NCBI GenBank assembly: GCA_016177315.1
Contig: JACOVN010000115.1
Location: 1 to 7,372 of the forward strand
Length of the DNA stretch: 7,372 nucleotides
Source: Candidatus Woesearchaeota archaeon
GTDB lineage: Archaea > Nanobdellota > Nanobdellia > Woesearchaeales > UBA12501
Direction: 5' to 3'
Part shown: positions 1 through 5,230 of the stretch, in pieces
Layout of the letters: the number at the start of each line of letters is the position of its first letter
Numbering within the stretch: the stretch's first letter is position 1
Program-made: the position numbers and the translations under genes
The notes under the pieces: generated by a model
The model's database searches: none
Told to the model about the DNA's origin: nothing
The model's input: only the letters and a program-made list of their open reading frames with translations

Positions 1-34
1 CCCCCGACTCAATGCAGAGTTCTCTCTCAAAAGA

Positions 35-43
35 TTTATAAAG
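35..43 (+). promoter_or_regulatory. TATA box of eL34 gene
   Basis: The sequence TTTATAAAG is a good archaeal TATA box, preceded by a short A-rich stretch that could serve as BRE. Its centre lies about 26 nt before the ATG at 65, so transcription should begin at or next to the start codon, giving a leaderless mRNA. No convincing Shine-Dalgarno sequence lies between the box and the ATG, which fits. Nothing else is recognised in bases 1-64. Confidence 0.7.
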
Positions 44-64
44 CAACCTTTTTCCCCTGCAAGT

Positions 65-331
65 ATGGAAGGCAAGAAGAAATCTCGGACCATGAGGAGA
101 GTGTATCGAAGAACACCAGGAGGAAGGCTGGTGTTGCACTTTGTGAAGCGGAAGGCGAAGCAACCTCACTGCAGCAATTGCGGTACCGTCCTTCATGGAA
201 TGCCGAGAGTCAAAAGTTCCCTACGTGGATTTCCAAGAACGAAGATACGACCAGAGCGCCCCTATGGAGGAAATTTCTGTAGTGGGTGTATGAGGAAGCA
301 CTTTACGCAGCAGACGAGGAAGAATCAATAA
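65..331 (+). CDS. rpl34e: 50S ribosomal protein eL34 (L34e)
   Basis: Ribosomal protein of the large subunit, found in archaea and eukaryotes and absent from bacteria. The 88-residue product has the usual archaeal length. It shows the family's zinc-binding layout: a first CxxC (C36-S-N-C39) and a second CxxC (C72-S-G-C75), with the conserved RRVYRRTPGG block at about 11-20 and RPYGG at about 65-69. The protein is strongly basic, as expected for an rRNA-binding protein. The ATG at 65 sits about 26 nt after a TATA box and is probably translated from a leaderless transcript. eL14 follows after 28 nt on the same strand. In many archaea a cytidylate kinase gene lies between eL34 and eL14; here it does not. 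Identification is firm. Confidence 0.96.
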   Translation: MEGKKKSRTMRRVYRRTPGGRLVLHFVKRKAKQPHCSNCGTVLHGMPRVKSSLRGFPRTKIRPERPYGGNFCSGCMRKHFTQQTRKNQ

Positions 332-339
332 TTTATAAT
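331..339 (+). promoter_or_regulatory. Internal TATA box for eL14
   Basis: ATTTATAAT begins on the last base of the eL34 stop codon and is centred about 24-25 nt before the eL14 ATG at 360. This is the same spacing as at eL34, pheS and pta, so eL14 may be transcribed separately as a leaderless mRNA. A Shine-Dalgarno-like GTGAGG at 347-352, 7 nt before the ATG, would serve on an mRNA read through from eL34, so both routes look possible. Confidence 0.45.
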
Positions 340-359
340 GTTATACGTGAGGCACAAAC

Positions 360-707
360 ATGTTAGAAGTGGGAAGGGTATGCGTGAAGATCGCTGGCAG
401 AGACGCAGGAAAGAAATGCATCATAGTGGATATTCTAGACAACCAGCATGTGTTGATTGATGGGGAGACGCGAAGGAAGAAGTGCAACACCCGCCATCTA
501 GAGCCTCTTGCCGAGGTACTCAAGATTAAGAAGAAGGCTTCGCACGAGGAAGTGAAGAAGGAATTCGAAAAGTTCCATCTCGCCGTGAGAGAAACAAAGC
601 CAAAGAAAGCAGGACAGAGACCTCAGAAGCGCCGAAAGGGAACAGAGAGAGCAGCACAAGAAAAGCAGAAACAAGGAAGTGCATCAGAAAAGGAAAAGAA
701 GGTATAA
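360..707 (+). CDS. rpl14e: 50S ribosomal protein eL14 (L14e)
   Basis: Large-subunit ribosomal protein of the archaeal/eukaryotic eL14 family. Residues 1-35 form a KOW-type RNA-binding beta-barrel: VGRVCVKIAGRDAGKK at 4-19 is the family signature, followed by VLIDG at 31-35. The RRKKCNTRHLEPL block (about 38-50) is also typical. Residues from about 78 to 115 are a low-complexity tail rich in K, R, Q and E, probably disordered and rRNA-binding; its length varies among archaea. The start is the ATG at 360, supported both by a TATA box 24-25 nt upstream and by a GTGAGG ribosome-binding site. The stop codon (705-707) faces the pheT stop across only 6 nt, so the two transcripts probably overlap at their 3' ends. 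In other archaea eL14 is often followed by a tRNA/rRNA pseudouridine synthase gene; here it is not. Confidence 0.93.
   Translation: MLEVGRVCVKIAGRDAGKKCIIVDILDNQHVLIDGETRRKKCNTRHLEPLAEVLKIKKKASHEEVKKEFEKFHLAVRETKPKKAGQRPQKRRKGTERAAQEKQKQGSASEKEKKV
683..703 (-). terminator. Possible U-rich terminator of pheST
   Basis: Read on the pheT strand, the bases just past the pheT stop form a pyrimidine tract with two runs of four T (ACCTTCTTTTCCTTTTCTG). Archaeal RNA polymerase often stops at U-rich tracts without a strong hairpin. If real, the signal lies inside the 3' end of the opposing eL14 gene, where it encodes part of the lysine/glutamate-rich tail. The same bases are explained by AAG/AAA/GAA codons, so chance is a real alternative. 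Confidence 0.3.
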
Positions 708-713
708 TCCTAG

Positions 714-2381
714 TCAGTCTCTTATTCCTTGCTCTTCAAGCAGGGCGAAGATGCTTTCCACATTGATTTCCATGACCACCACCGGCATCTCCAATCCAAA
801 TTGTTCTAAAACTTGCGGATGAACCTCCCCAAGAACCGCCATTTCTCGTCCGCCTGCAGAAACCTTCCCTACCCTTCCCTGAATGAAGCCAGTCTCTTCT
901 GTATCCGCAAGCACGTAGGAAAGATGCAATATCTGGAAAAAGTATTCCATCACCTGCTTCATTTCTGTGAATCCGGCCTTGGAGTGGCTCACCGCCACGC
1001 CGAGCATAACCGTTTCTTTTACTCCCGTCTCTGTGTCAGCTTCTTTTGTAAACACCACACCAACATCGTACAATTTTTGCGGGAATTCCCGTGTCTTGTT
1101 CCACTGGAGGACCTGCAGCAAACTTGGCAGCATGGACATTCGGAGCGTATTATACTCTGTGCTTACCGGATCAAGAATCACCACAGGATTTCCCTGCAAG
1201 CACATCTTTGTTGTCTGCAGTTCCCTTGGAATGAGGTGGTAGGTATTGAGCTCCAAAAATCCAAGGCCAAGAAGGAGCTCCGCAATCTTCCGTTTGAACC
1301 GCTCGAAAGGAAGCTCTGCACCGATGGTTGACACTTTCGGTATTTCCTCGTGAAATCGCTCGAAACCATAAGCAATCGCAATATCCTCGACTAGATCAAT
1401 GGGGTGGAGAATGTCTGCCCGATAGGCAGGAATCAGCACGCTCCCTTCCCTGTATCCATACCCCATCTGCTCGAGGCAATGTTGCACCTCCTTTTCCTGC
1501 AGAGAGAGTCCAAGGATTCTATTCACGTACGCCACATCAAGCTTCATGGGTGTAGGTTGCAGATGAGGGGTACTCTTCTCTTCCTGAGGGTACTGCAATT
1601 CCATGCTATAGAGCTCGCCCCCCATATCTGCTAAAGCAGTGACGAGGATATGCAAGCATTTTTCCAAGACAGCAAAATCAAATCCCGAGCACTCAATAAA
1701 CACCTCCCTGGTCTCTTCTGTTACCTGCCCTACACACTGAGAATTGATGATGGGAGGCATGGAAAGAATTTCCCCTTTCGCATCCTGAAAAATGGGATAC
1801 AGAGGCTGTTGATTCAGCAAAGAACCATACTCCTTCCCTGCAGGATGCTGCTCGAGGATTTGCTTGGCGGACAGTTTTTCCTGAAAGCCCAAAGGGATAA
1901 AGTGAATATCCTCTGGTCTCTTTGCCCGGTAGGTGATGGGGAAGGAAATCTTTTCTAGGGGATAAATGCCGATGGCGCATTTCCTCCGGCGCCTTCCATA
2001 GGTTATGTGTAGTTTCTCCTGAATCTGGATGACTTCCTTAATTCTCTCGTCTGTAAAATGGAGGTTCTTCACGATAGCGGTGACTGTATAGGGCCGCACA
2101 GTTTCCACAGACTTTTCAATGATCACTTTCTGTCCAGATTTTTTGGTGCTATGCTCCTTCAACCCTCTCCTTGATCCTACAAAAGTGGCCAAGGCCCTTG
2201 CAAATCCCTGCTCAGAAAGCATGTCTGGCCTATTGGGGAAGATCTCCACAACAATTTCCTTCTCATCTATTCTTTCCAAATCTGTCCCGAGCATGGAAAT
2301 CCTGTCCTTCCACTGCTCTGGTGAAAGTCTCTTCCCAACTAACTTCTCCACCACTTGCCTGTTTAAGGTTACGGTTGGCAT
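714..2381 (-). CDS. pheT: Phenylalanyl-tRNA synthetase beta subunit
   Basis: Structural, tRNA-binding and editing subunit of the heterotetrameric PheRS, which charges tRNA-Phe in the cytoplasm. At 555 residues it has archaeal length; it lacks the N-terminal EMAP/OB and C-terminal anticodon-binding extensions of the larger bacterial subunit. Recognisable parts are an N-terminal B1-like domain with VEIFPNRPDMLSEQGFARAL (45-64), the B3/B4 editing domain (about 85-250, including SMPPIINS 207-214), the B5 domain (about 275-345, RADILHPIDLVEDIAIAYGF 321-340), and the catalytic-like core (about 355-555, with LDPVSTEYNTLR 403-414 and GEVHPQVLEQFGL 518-530). The start MPTVTLNRQ matches the archaeal family. 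The gene begins 8 nt after the pheS stop, in a G-rich gap (TAGGGGGAGACATG) that supplies a close-set ribosome-binding site, so it is translated with pheS. Editing-pocket residues differ conservatively from the Pyrococcus form (see findings). Confidence 0.95.
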   Translation of the reverse strand: MPTVTLNRQVVEKLVGKRLSPEQWKDRISMLGTDLERIDEKEIVVEIFPNRPDMLSEQGFARALATFVGSRRGLKEHSTKKSGQKVIIEKSVETVRPYTVTAIVKNLHFTDERIKEVIQIQEKLHITYGRRRRKCAIGIYPLEKISFPITYRAKRPEDIHFIPLGFQEKLSAKQILEQHPAGKEYGSLLNQQPLYPIFQDAKGEILSMPPIINSQCVGQVTEETREVFIECSGFDFAVLEKCLHILVTALADMGGELYSMELQYPQEEKSTPHLQPTPMKLDVAYVNRILGLSLQEKEVQHCLEQMGYGYREGSVLIPAYRADILHPIDLVEDIAIAYGFERFHEEIPKVSTIGAELPFERFKRKIAELLLGLGFLELNTYHLIPRELQTTKMCLQGNPVVILDPVSTEYNTLRMSMLPSLLQVLQWNKTREFPQKLYDVGVVFTKEADTETGVKETVMLGVAVSHSKAGFTEMKQVMEYFFQILHLSYVLADTEETGFIQGRVGKVSAGGREMAVLGEVHPQVLEQFGLEMPVVVMEINVESIFALLEEQGIRD

Positions 2382-2389
2382 GTCTCCCC

Positions 2390-3940
2390 CTACAAAAGCC
2401 AGCTTCTCATCGCCCGCAGCTGCCGAACATCGTTCCTGTACAAATCCCTAATATCTGTGATTTTGTAGTAATCCATTATGATTCTGGCAAACCCAAGTCC
2501 CCAAGCCAATACTGGAATGTCCTCCCCCAACAAGGGTACGACCACCTCAGGCCGAAAAATTCCTGCTCCGCCAAGCTCTACCCACTGCTTATGGGTCGGG
2601 TGGAAAACATCCACCTCCACACTTGGCTCTGTATACGGAAAATACCCGGGCCTAAACCTGACTTGTGCAAATCCCATCTTTTTAAAAAATTGCTTCAAAT
2701 ACCCCAAGAGGTGTCGGAAGTTTGCGTTCCTGTCCACCACAATACCCTCTGTTTGGTTGAATTCAAACAGGTGGTTCCAGTCCAGTGCCTCGTTCCGAAA
2801 GCATCTTCCCATGGAAAAATATTTTGCTGGAAGATTGGTTTTTGTATCCTTACCAATCGCTGCAAGGGTCCTTGCCGACAAGACGGTGGTATGTGTTCTC
2901 AATACGTTCCTTTTCGCCTCCTCCTTGCTCCACATTCCTCCCCATCCCCTACTTCCAATTTTACCACCGTGCTCGTGCATCTCCTGCACTGCCTTGACAA
3001 GCTTTTCCTCTGGCAATGCCCCTTTCCTAGGATCCTGGAGAAAGAAAGTATCCTGAATTTCCCTTACTGGATGATCCTGAGCAGTAAAGAGAGCGTCGAA
3101 ATTCCAAAAGGAAGGATGGACAAGGTCTCCACTCATCTCCCGAAATCCCATCTCCAGCCAGATACTTCTCGCATACTCAATCGCCTCTTTCTCAAAGTGT
3201 CTTCTCCCCCCAAAAATGTCTGGCACCTTGCTCTGCAAATCATACTTGCGATAAGGCTTCCCTTTCCACTTCCCCTCCCGGAGCAGTTCCGGAGTCAATT
3301 GATCGATGACATTTCGAACACGGATTTTTTGCTTCAGCAATGCTTTCCCAAAATCAGTCGGCTCCACAGCATGGGTTTTCTGTGCAACAACTCTCAGGAA
3401 ATCTTTTCTGGCCCGTAACTGCTGCATGGTTTGCCACTCTTCTTTGCTCAAATCCTGCACAGGCACTGGCCGCAGTGCCAATTTCTGCAGCAATTTTTCC
3501 TCTGCCGTTTCCTCTTGCAAAAATGCTTTTCCTTTCTCCGTACACTGCACTTTTCTATCCTGAATCCGAATAGCTTGTTTGTGCTGGAGCAGTCCGAGAG
3601 AAACCTGCACCTCCTCCCGTGTTAATCCTGTTACCTTTTGCAACTCTTGGATTTGAACTTGTTTTCCCAAGATTTTCTGGAGGAAATTCTTCTCTGGCAT
3701 CCCTCGCTTCAGGTATGCTTTTCCGTTCTCACCTAACTCGAGAAATTCCGTTACTGTGGAGGTTAAGTAAATGGCTTTCTTGCTCTGGAGCCAGTGCAAG
3801 GCGCGTAGCACCTCCACCTCTTCCAACTTTGCCTTCTCCACAATTTCCTTTGCCGTTTTGCAGGTAGAGAGATACGGAAGTACTTTGATCTCCAAGGGAT
3901 GGAGTTTCTGCAATACCTCCTCCATTGGTGGCTCTTCCAT
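2390..3940 (-). CDS. pheS: Phenylalanyl-tRNA synthetase alpha subunit
   Basis: Catalytic subunit of PheRS, a class II aminoacyl-tRNA synthetase that activates phenylalanine and transfers it to tRNA-Phe. From the ATG at 3940 the product has 516 residues, the long archaeal/eukaryotic form. Residues about 12-205 look like three tandem winged-helix domains, replacing the bacterial coiled coil. Class II motif 1 is at about 248-269 (HFEKEAIEYARSIWLEMGF) and is followed by HPSFWNFDALFTAQDHP (275-291). Motif 2 is at about 373-403 (FSMGRCFRNEA, then HLFEFNQTEG). Motif 3 is at about 477-505 (AWGLGFARIIMDYY, with the invariant arginine at 486). I prefer the ATG at 3940 to the TTG at 3952 because the TATA box at 3961-3968 is centred 24-25 nt before the ATG, implying a leaderless mRNA starting there; the TTG would lie upstream of the transcription start. 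pheT follows after 8 nt. Confidence 0.94.
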   Translation of the reverse strand: MEEPPMEEVLQKLHPLEIKVLPYLSTCKTAKEIVEKAKLEEVEVLRALHWLQSKKAIYLTSTVTEFLELGENGKAYLKRGMPEKNFLQKILGKQVQIQELQKVTGLTREEVQVSLGLLQHKQAIRIQDRKVQCTEKGKAFLQEETAEEKLLQKLALRPVPVQDLSKEEWQTMQQLRARKDFLRVVAQKTHAVEPTDFGKALLKQKIRVRNVIDQLTPELLREGKWKGKPYRKYDLQSKVPDIFGGRRHFEKEAIEYARSIWLEMGFREMSGDLVHPSFWNFDALFTAQDHPVREIQDTFFLQDPRKGALPEEKLVKAVQEMHEHGGKIGSRGWGGMWSKEEAKRNVLRTHTTVLSARTLAAIGKDTKTNLPAKYFSMGRCFRNEALDWNHLFEFNQTEGIVVDRNANFRHLLGYLKQFFKKMGFAQVRFRPGYFPYTEPSVEVDVFHPTHKQWVELGGAGIFRPEVVVPLLGEDIPVLAWGLGFARIIMDYYKITDIRDLYRNDVRQLRAMRSWLL

Positions 3941-3960
3941 GCTGGCGGACAAGAATAGCC

Positions 3961-3968
3961 TATATAAA
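3961..3968 (-). promoter_or_regulatory. TATA box of pheST operon
   Basis: On the minus strand this reads TTTATATA, preceded by an A-rich BRE-like stretch (CAAAAAACG). Its centre is 24-25 nt before the ATG at 3940, so the mRNA should begin at or next to that codon. This leaves no 5' leader for attenuation control of the synthetase, and places the fold-back elements at 4028-4168 upstream of the promoter rather than in the pheS leader. Confidence 0.7.
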
Positions 3969-3980
3969 CGTTTTTTGGTT

Positions 3981-4024
3981 AAGGGAAGAAGAAAAAAGAA
4001 AGTGAAGGAAAGAAGAAAAAGAAG
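3981..4024 (-). terminator. 44-nt pyrimidine tract after trmB
   Basis: On the plus strand all but one of these 44 bases are purines (the exception is T4003). On the trmB coding strand it is therefore a long C/T tract with runs of five and six T. It lies downstream of the trmB stop and its two fold-back elements and just upstream of the pheS TATA box. A U-rich tract here would stop trmB transcripts before they enter the pheS promoter, as in archaeal intrinsic termination. The function is inferred from composition and position only. Confidence 0.45.
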
Positions 4025-4027
4025 TTT

Positions 4028-4078
4028 ATTGAAAATGGTCGGTTTAAAACCTCGGACTTTAGTCCGACAATTTTCAAT
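4028..4078. repeat. 51-nt stem-loop with two alternative folds
   Basis: The ends are a perfect 9-bp inverted repeat: ATTGAAAAT (4028-4036) and ATTTTCAAT (4070-4078). Inside, two pairings compete. Fold A extends the outer stem with GTCGG (4038-4042) against CCGAC (4064-4068), across one G-A mismatch. Fold B forms a separate hairpin TCGGACT/AGTCCGA (4052-4058 with 4061-4067) and a small GGTT/AACC hairpin (4041-4051), making a three-way junction. The element is non-coding and lies between trmB and the pheS promoter. It could be part of the trmB 3' end, an independent small RNA or a mobile-element remnant. No family was recognised. Confidence 0.6.
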
Positions 4079-4080
4079 TC

Positions 4081-4168
4081 CAAAAACTTGCCAACTAACA
4101 TGCGAACACGTAAAACCATACTCTTCAGGGTAGGTGGGGCGAGCGTATAAGATGTTGGCAAGTTTTTG
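4081..4168. repeat. 88-nt fold-back with perfect 15-bp arms
   Basis: CAAAAACTTGCCAAC (4081-4095) is repeated exactly inverted at 4154-4168 (GTTGGCAAGTTTTTG), enclosing 58 nt. Further pairing continues inside: ATGCG (4100-4104) with CGTAT (4144-4148, one G-U on the plus strand), then ACC-TAC (4115-4121, A4118 bulged) with GTAGGT (4130-4135), closed by an 8-nt loop. The distal arm touches the trmB stop codon (4169-4171). The combination of long stem, internal loops and capped upper hairpin looks like a structured RNA. The arms end in five T's on either strand, so it might also act as a two-way terminator. tRNA, C/D-box and integron attC patterns were looked for and not found. Confidence 0.65.
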
Positions 4169-4981
4169 TTATCCCATGCCTCTTGCAGGCTTCATGTCCT
4201 TCCATGCAACGTCGAAGAGATTCTCCAACGCGGATGCGAAGAAAGGCGTGTTGACCCAAATGCCAACATCATAGGTTGGATGCACTTCCGCGTCGTCCAG
4301 CACCATGAACACGACTTCTTTCCCATCTACCACGCAAAACCTTGCCTTGGAATTGGTATGGCGGATTTCCGCAACGTCTGCCACCTCTTTCAACACATGT
4401 GTATTCTCTTTACTGATGGGCGCAGCAATCCTTATTTTTACTCCTCGCTTCCTCAGCTTCTCGAAAACAGGTTTTAATCCTTCCACTTTCCGGAGGAATC
4501 CTTGCCCGGTGGTCATGATAGTGACAGAATCCTTAGCATTCTTGATAGTCAACTCGAGATGGTTATAGAGGTTGTGCCTTCCCCGCAACGCACCACTCAG
4601 GTCTGAAGGGTCTACCAACTCGATGCCCTGGTTGTGAAGGGTCTCCAACTCACCGAGAATCTCGGTATTCCGCAGATCATCTAGTCTTTTGACTTTCTCA
4701 TCTGCTTCAATGCGCATGTTCTTCTTCACTCTCTCCACGACTTCCTTGGGATCTACAGCGATGTACTTGATAGGCTTTCCTAATTTCGTTATCGCAAAAC
4801 CCTTCTTCTCAAGACTTTCGAGAACATCATAGCTTCTGGAGCGCGGAACATTCGCAATATCAGAAAGCTCTCCTGCGGTGGAAACTCCCCTGGATAATAA
4901 CGCTGTCCATATTTTCACTTCGTAAAGGTTTAAGGAAAAATACCTTCTGAGTTTGTTCAAAAATTCTTCTTTGACAATCAT
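4169..4981 (-). CDS. TrmB-family transcriptional regulator
   Basis: Archaeal transcription regulator of 270 residues. Residues about 12-75 form a TrmB-type winged helix (LNLYEVKIWTALL 17-29, AGELSDIANVPRSRSYDVL 36-54 as helix-turn-helix, then a basic wing KLGKPIKYIAV). A charged helical linker (about 78-118) probably mediates dimerisation. Residues about 125-265 resemble the phospholipase-D-like fold seen in many TrmB relatives (SVTIMTTGQGFLRK, KARFCVVDGKEVV, YDVGIWVNTPFF). The HxK part of the HKD motif is replaced (K212, R214), so ligand binding rather than catalysis is expected. I chose the ATG at 4981: GGGGG at 4991-4995 lies 9 nt upstream, whereas it would abut the alternative TTG at 4990. 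The gene is divergent from pta-ackA, which makes it the candidate regulator of acetate metabolism. Its ligand is unknown; sugars are the known ligands of characterised TrmB proteins. Confidence 0.88.
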   Translation of the reverse strand: MIVKEEFLNKLRRYFSLNLYEVKIWTALLSRGVSTAGELSDIANVPRSRSYDVLESLEKKGFAITKLGKPIKYIAVDPKEVVERVKKNMRIEADEKVKRLDDLRNTEILGELETLHNQGIELVDPSDLSGALRGRHNLYNHLELTIKNAKDSVTIMTTGQGFLRKVEGLKPVFEKLRKRGVKIRIAAPISKENTHVLKEVADVAEIRHTNSKARFCVVDGKEVVFMVLDDAEVHPTYDVGIWVNTPFFASALENLFDVAWKDMKPARGMG

Positions 4982-4990
4982 CCTCTTCAA

Positions 4991-4995
4991 CCCCC
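4991..4995 (-). promoter_or_regulatory. Ribosome-binding site deciding trmB start
   Basis: On the minus strand this is GGGGG followed by TTGA, a partial match to the archaeal GGAGGTGA. It lies 9 nt before the ATG at 4981. It directly abuts the TTG at 4990, so that codon cannot use it. Having a ribosome-binding site rather than a TATA box at about -25 sets trmB apart from eL34, pheS and pta, and implies a 5' leader. Confidence 0.5.
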
Positions 4996-5076
4996 TTATA
5001 CTTTTTCTCTTTGGTGGGTGCCCCCACAGCTCTCACCTCAGAGAAGTACCTCCCCGCTTCACTGCATTCACTCTTT

Positions 5077-5106
5077 AGTAATACTAATTCTCTGTTAGTC
5101 ATTACT
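5077..5106. promoter_or_regulatory. 11-bp bulged dyad, candidate operator or leader hairpin
   Basis: AGTAATACTAA (5077-5087) is the inverted complement of TTAGT-ATTACT (5095-5106) apart from one extra C at 5100, with a 7-nt spacer TTCTCTG. Eleven pairs in an intergenic region between a regulator and the operon it faces are typical of an operator. If trmB starts from the TATA-like box at 5145-5153, the dyad would also lie in the trmB 5' leader and could form an RNA hairpin. A related AGTATT unit (minus strand, from 5119) lies next to it. The role is inferred. Confidence 0.4.
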
Positions 5107-5133
5107 GGGAATCAATACTTTCAGATAACAAAA

Positions 5134-5153
5134 AGGAGCACTCCTATTTAAAT
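5134..5153 (-). promoter_or_regulatory. Candidate trmB TATA box with adjacent palindrome
   Basis: On the minus strand ATTTAAATA (5153-5145) is a plausible TATA box, and its last base begins AGGAGTGCTCCT (5145-5134), a palindrome of two 5-bp arms around 2 nt. A start about 25 nt downstream would give trmB a leader of roughly 140 nt. A repressor bound at the palindrome would block the transcription start, so autoregulation is a reasonable guess. TTTAAAT is nearly symmetric and could also serve the plus strand. Confidence 0.35.
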
Positions 5154-5199
5154 GTTGTTTTTTCTGTAGTCCCTCTTCTGCAAGAAAACTAGGGAATAG

Positions 5200-5207
5200 T
5201 TATATAA
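5200..5207 (+). promoter_or_regulatory. TATA box of pta-ackA operon
   Basis: GTTATATAAAG contains a strong TATA element at 5200-5207. Its centre is about 27 nt before the pta ATG at 5231, so the transcript should start at or very near that codon and be leaderless. No ribosome-binding site is apparent before the ATG (AAAGGGCAGC), which fits. A nested inverted repeat at 5170-5195 (TCCCT...AGGGA with TTCT/AGAA inside) lies just upstream, where an activator could bind. Confidence 0.7.
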
Positions 5208-5230
5208 AGCCTGGCAGCGAAAAGGGCAGC

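Noticed and set aside
813..1331. 172-codon plus-strand frame
   Set aside because: Antisense shadow inside pheT, with no recognisable motif and no promoter.
2171..3418. 415-codon open frame on the plus strand
   Set aside because: It is antisense to pheT/pheS, which are certain. Its product is rich in P, S, L and C without domains, as expected from the complement of a coding sequence.
3941..3952. TTG at 3952 as pheS start
   Set aside because: It lies only about 12 nt from the TATA centre, upstream of the expected transcription start; the ATG at 3940 fits the promoter.
3771..4133. 120-codon plus-strand frame running into the trmB-pheS gap
   Set aside because: It begins antisense to pheS, crosses the pheS promoter and owes its length to the purine tract (K/R-rich translation).
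3979..4161. 60-codon minus-strand frame within the fold-back elements
   Set aside because: No ribosome-binding site; the C-terminal half is poly-F/S from the pyrimidine tract, and the start lies in the hairpin arm.
4081..4168. tRNA, C/D-box RNA or integron attC site in the fold-back
   Set aside because: No T-loop consensus or acceptor pattern, no C box, and the arm ends do not fit RYYYAAC/GTTRRRY.
4081..4168. Miniature transposable element with 15-bp terminal repeats
   Set aside because: No flanking target-site duplication is visible and only one copy is present; not excluded, since other copies outside the window cannot be seen.
4982..4990. TTG at 4990 as trmB start
   Set aside because: The GGGGG ribosome-binding site directly abuts it, leaving no spacing; the ATG at 4981 has 9 nt.
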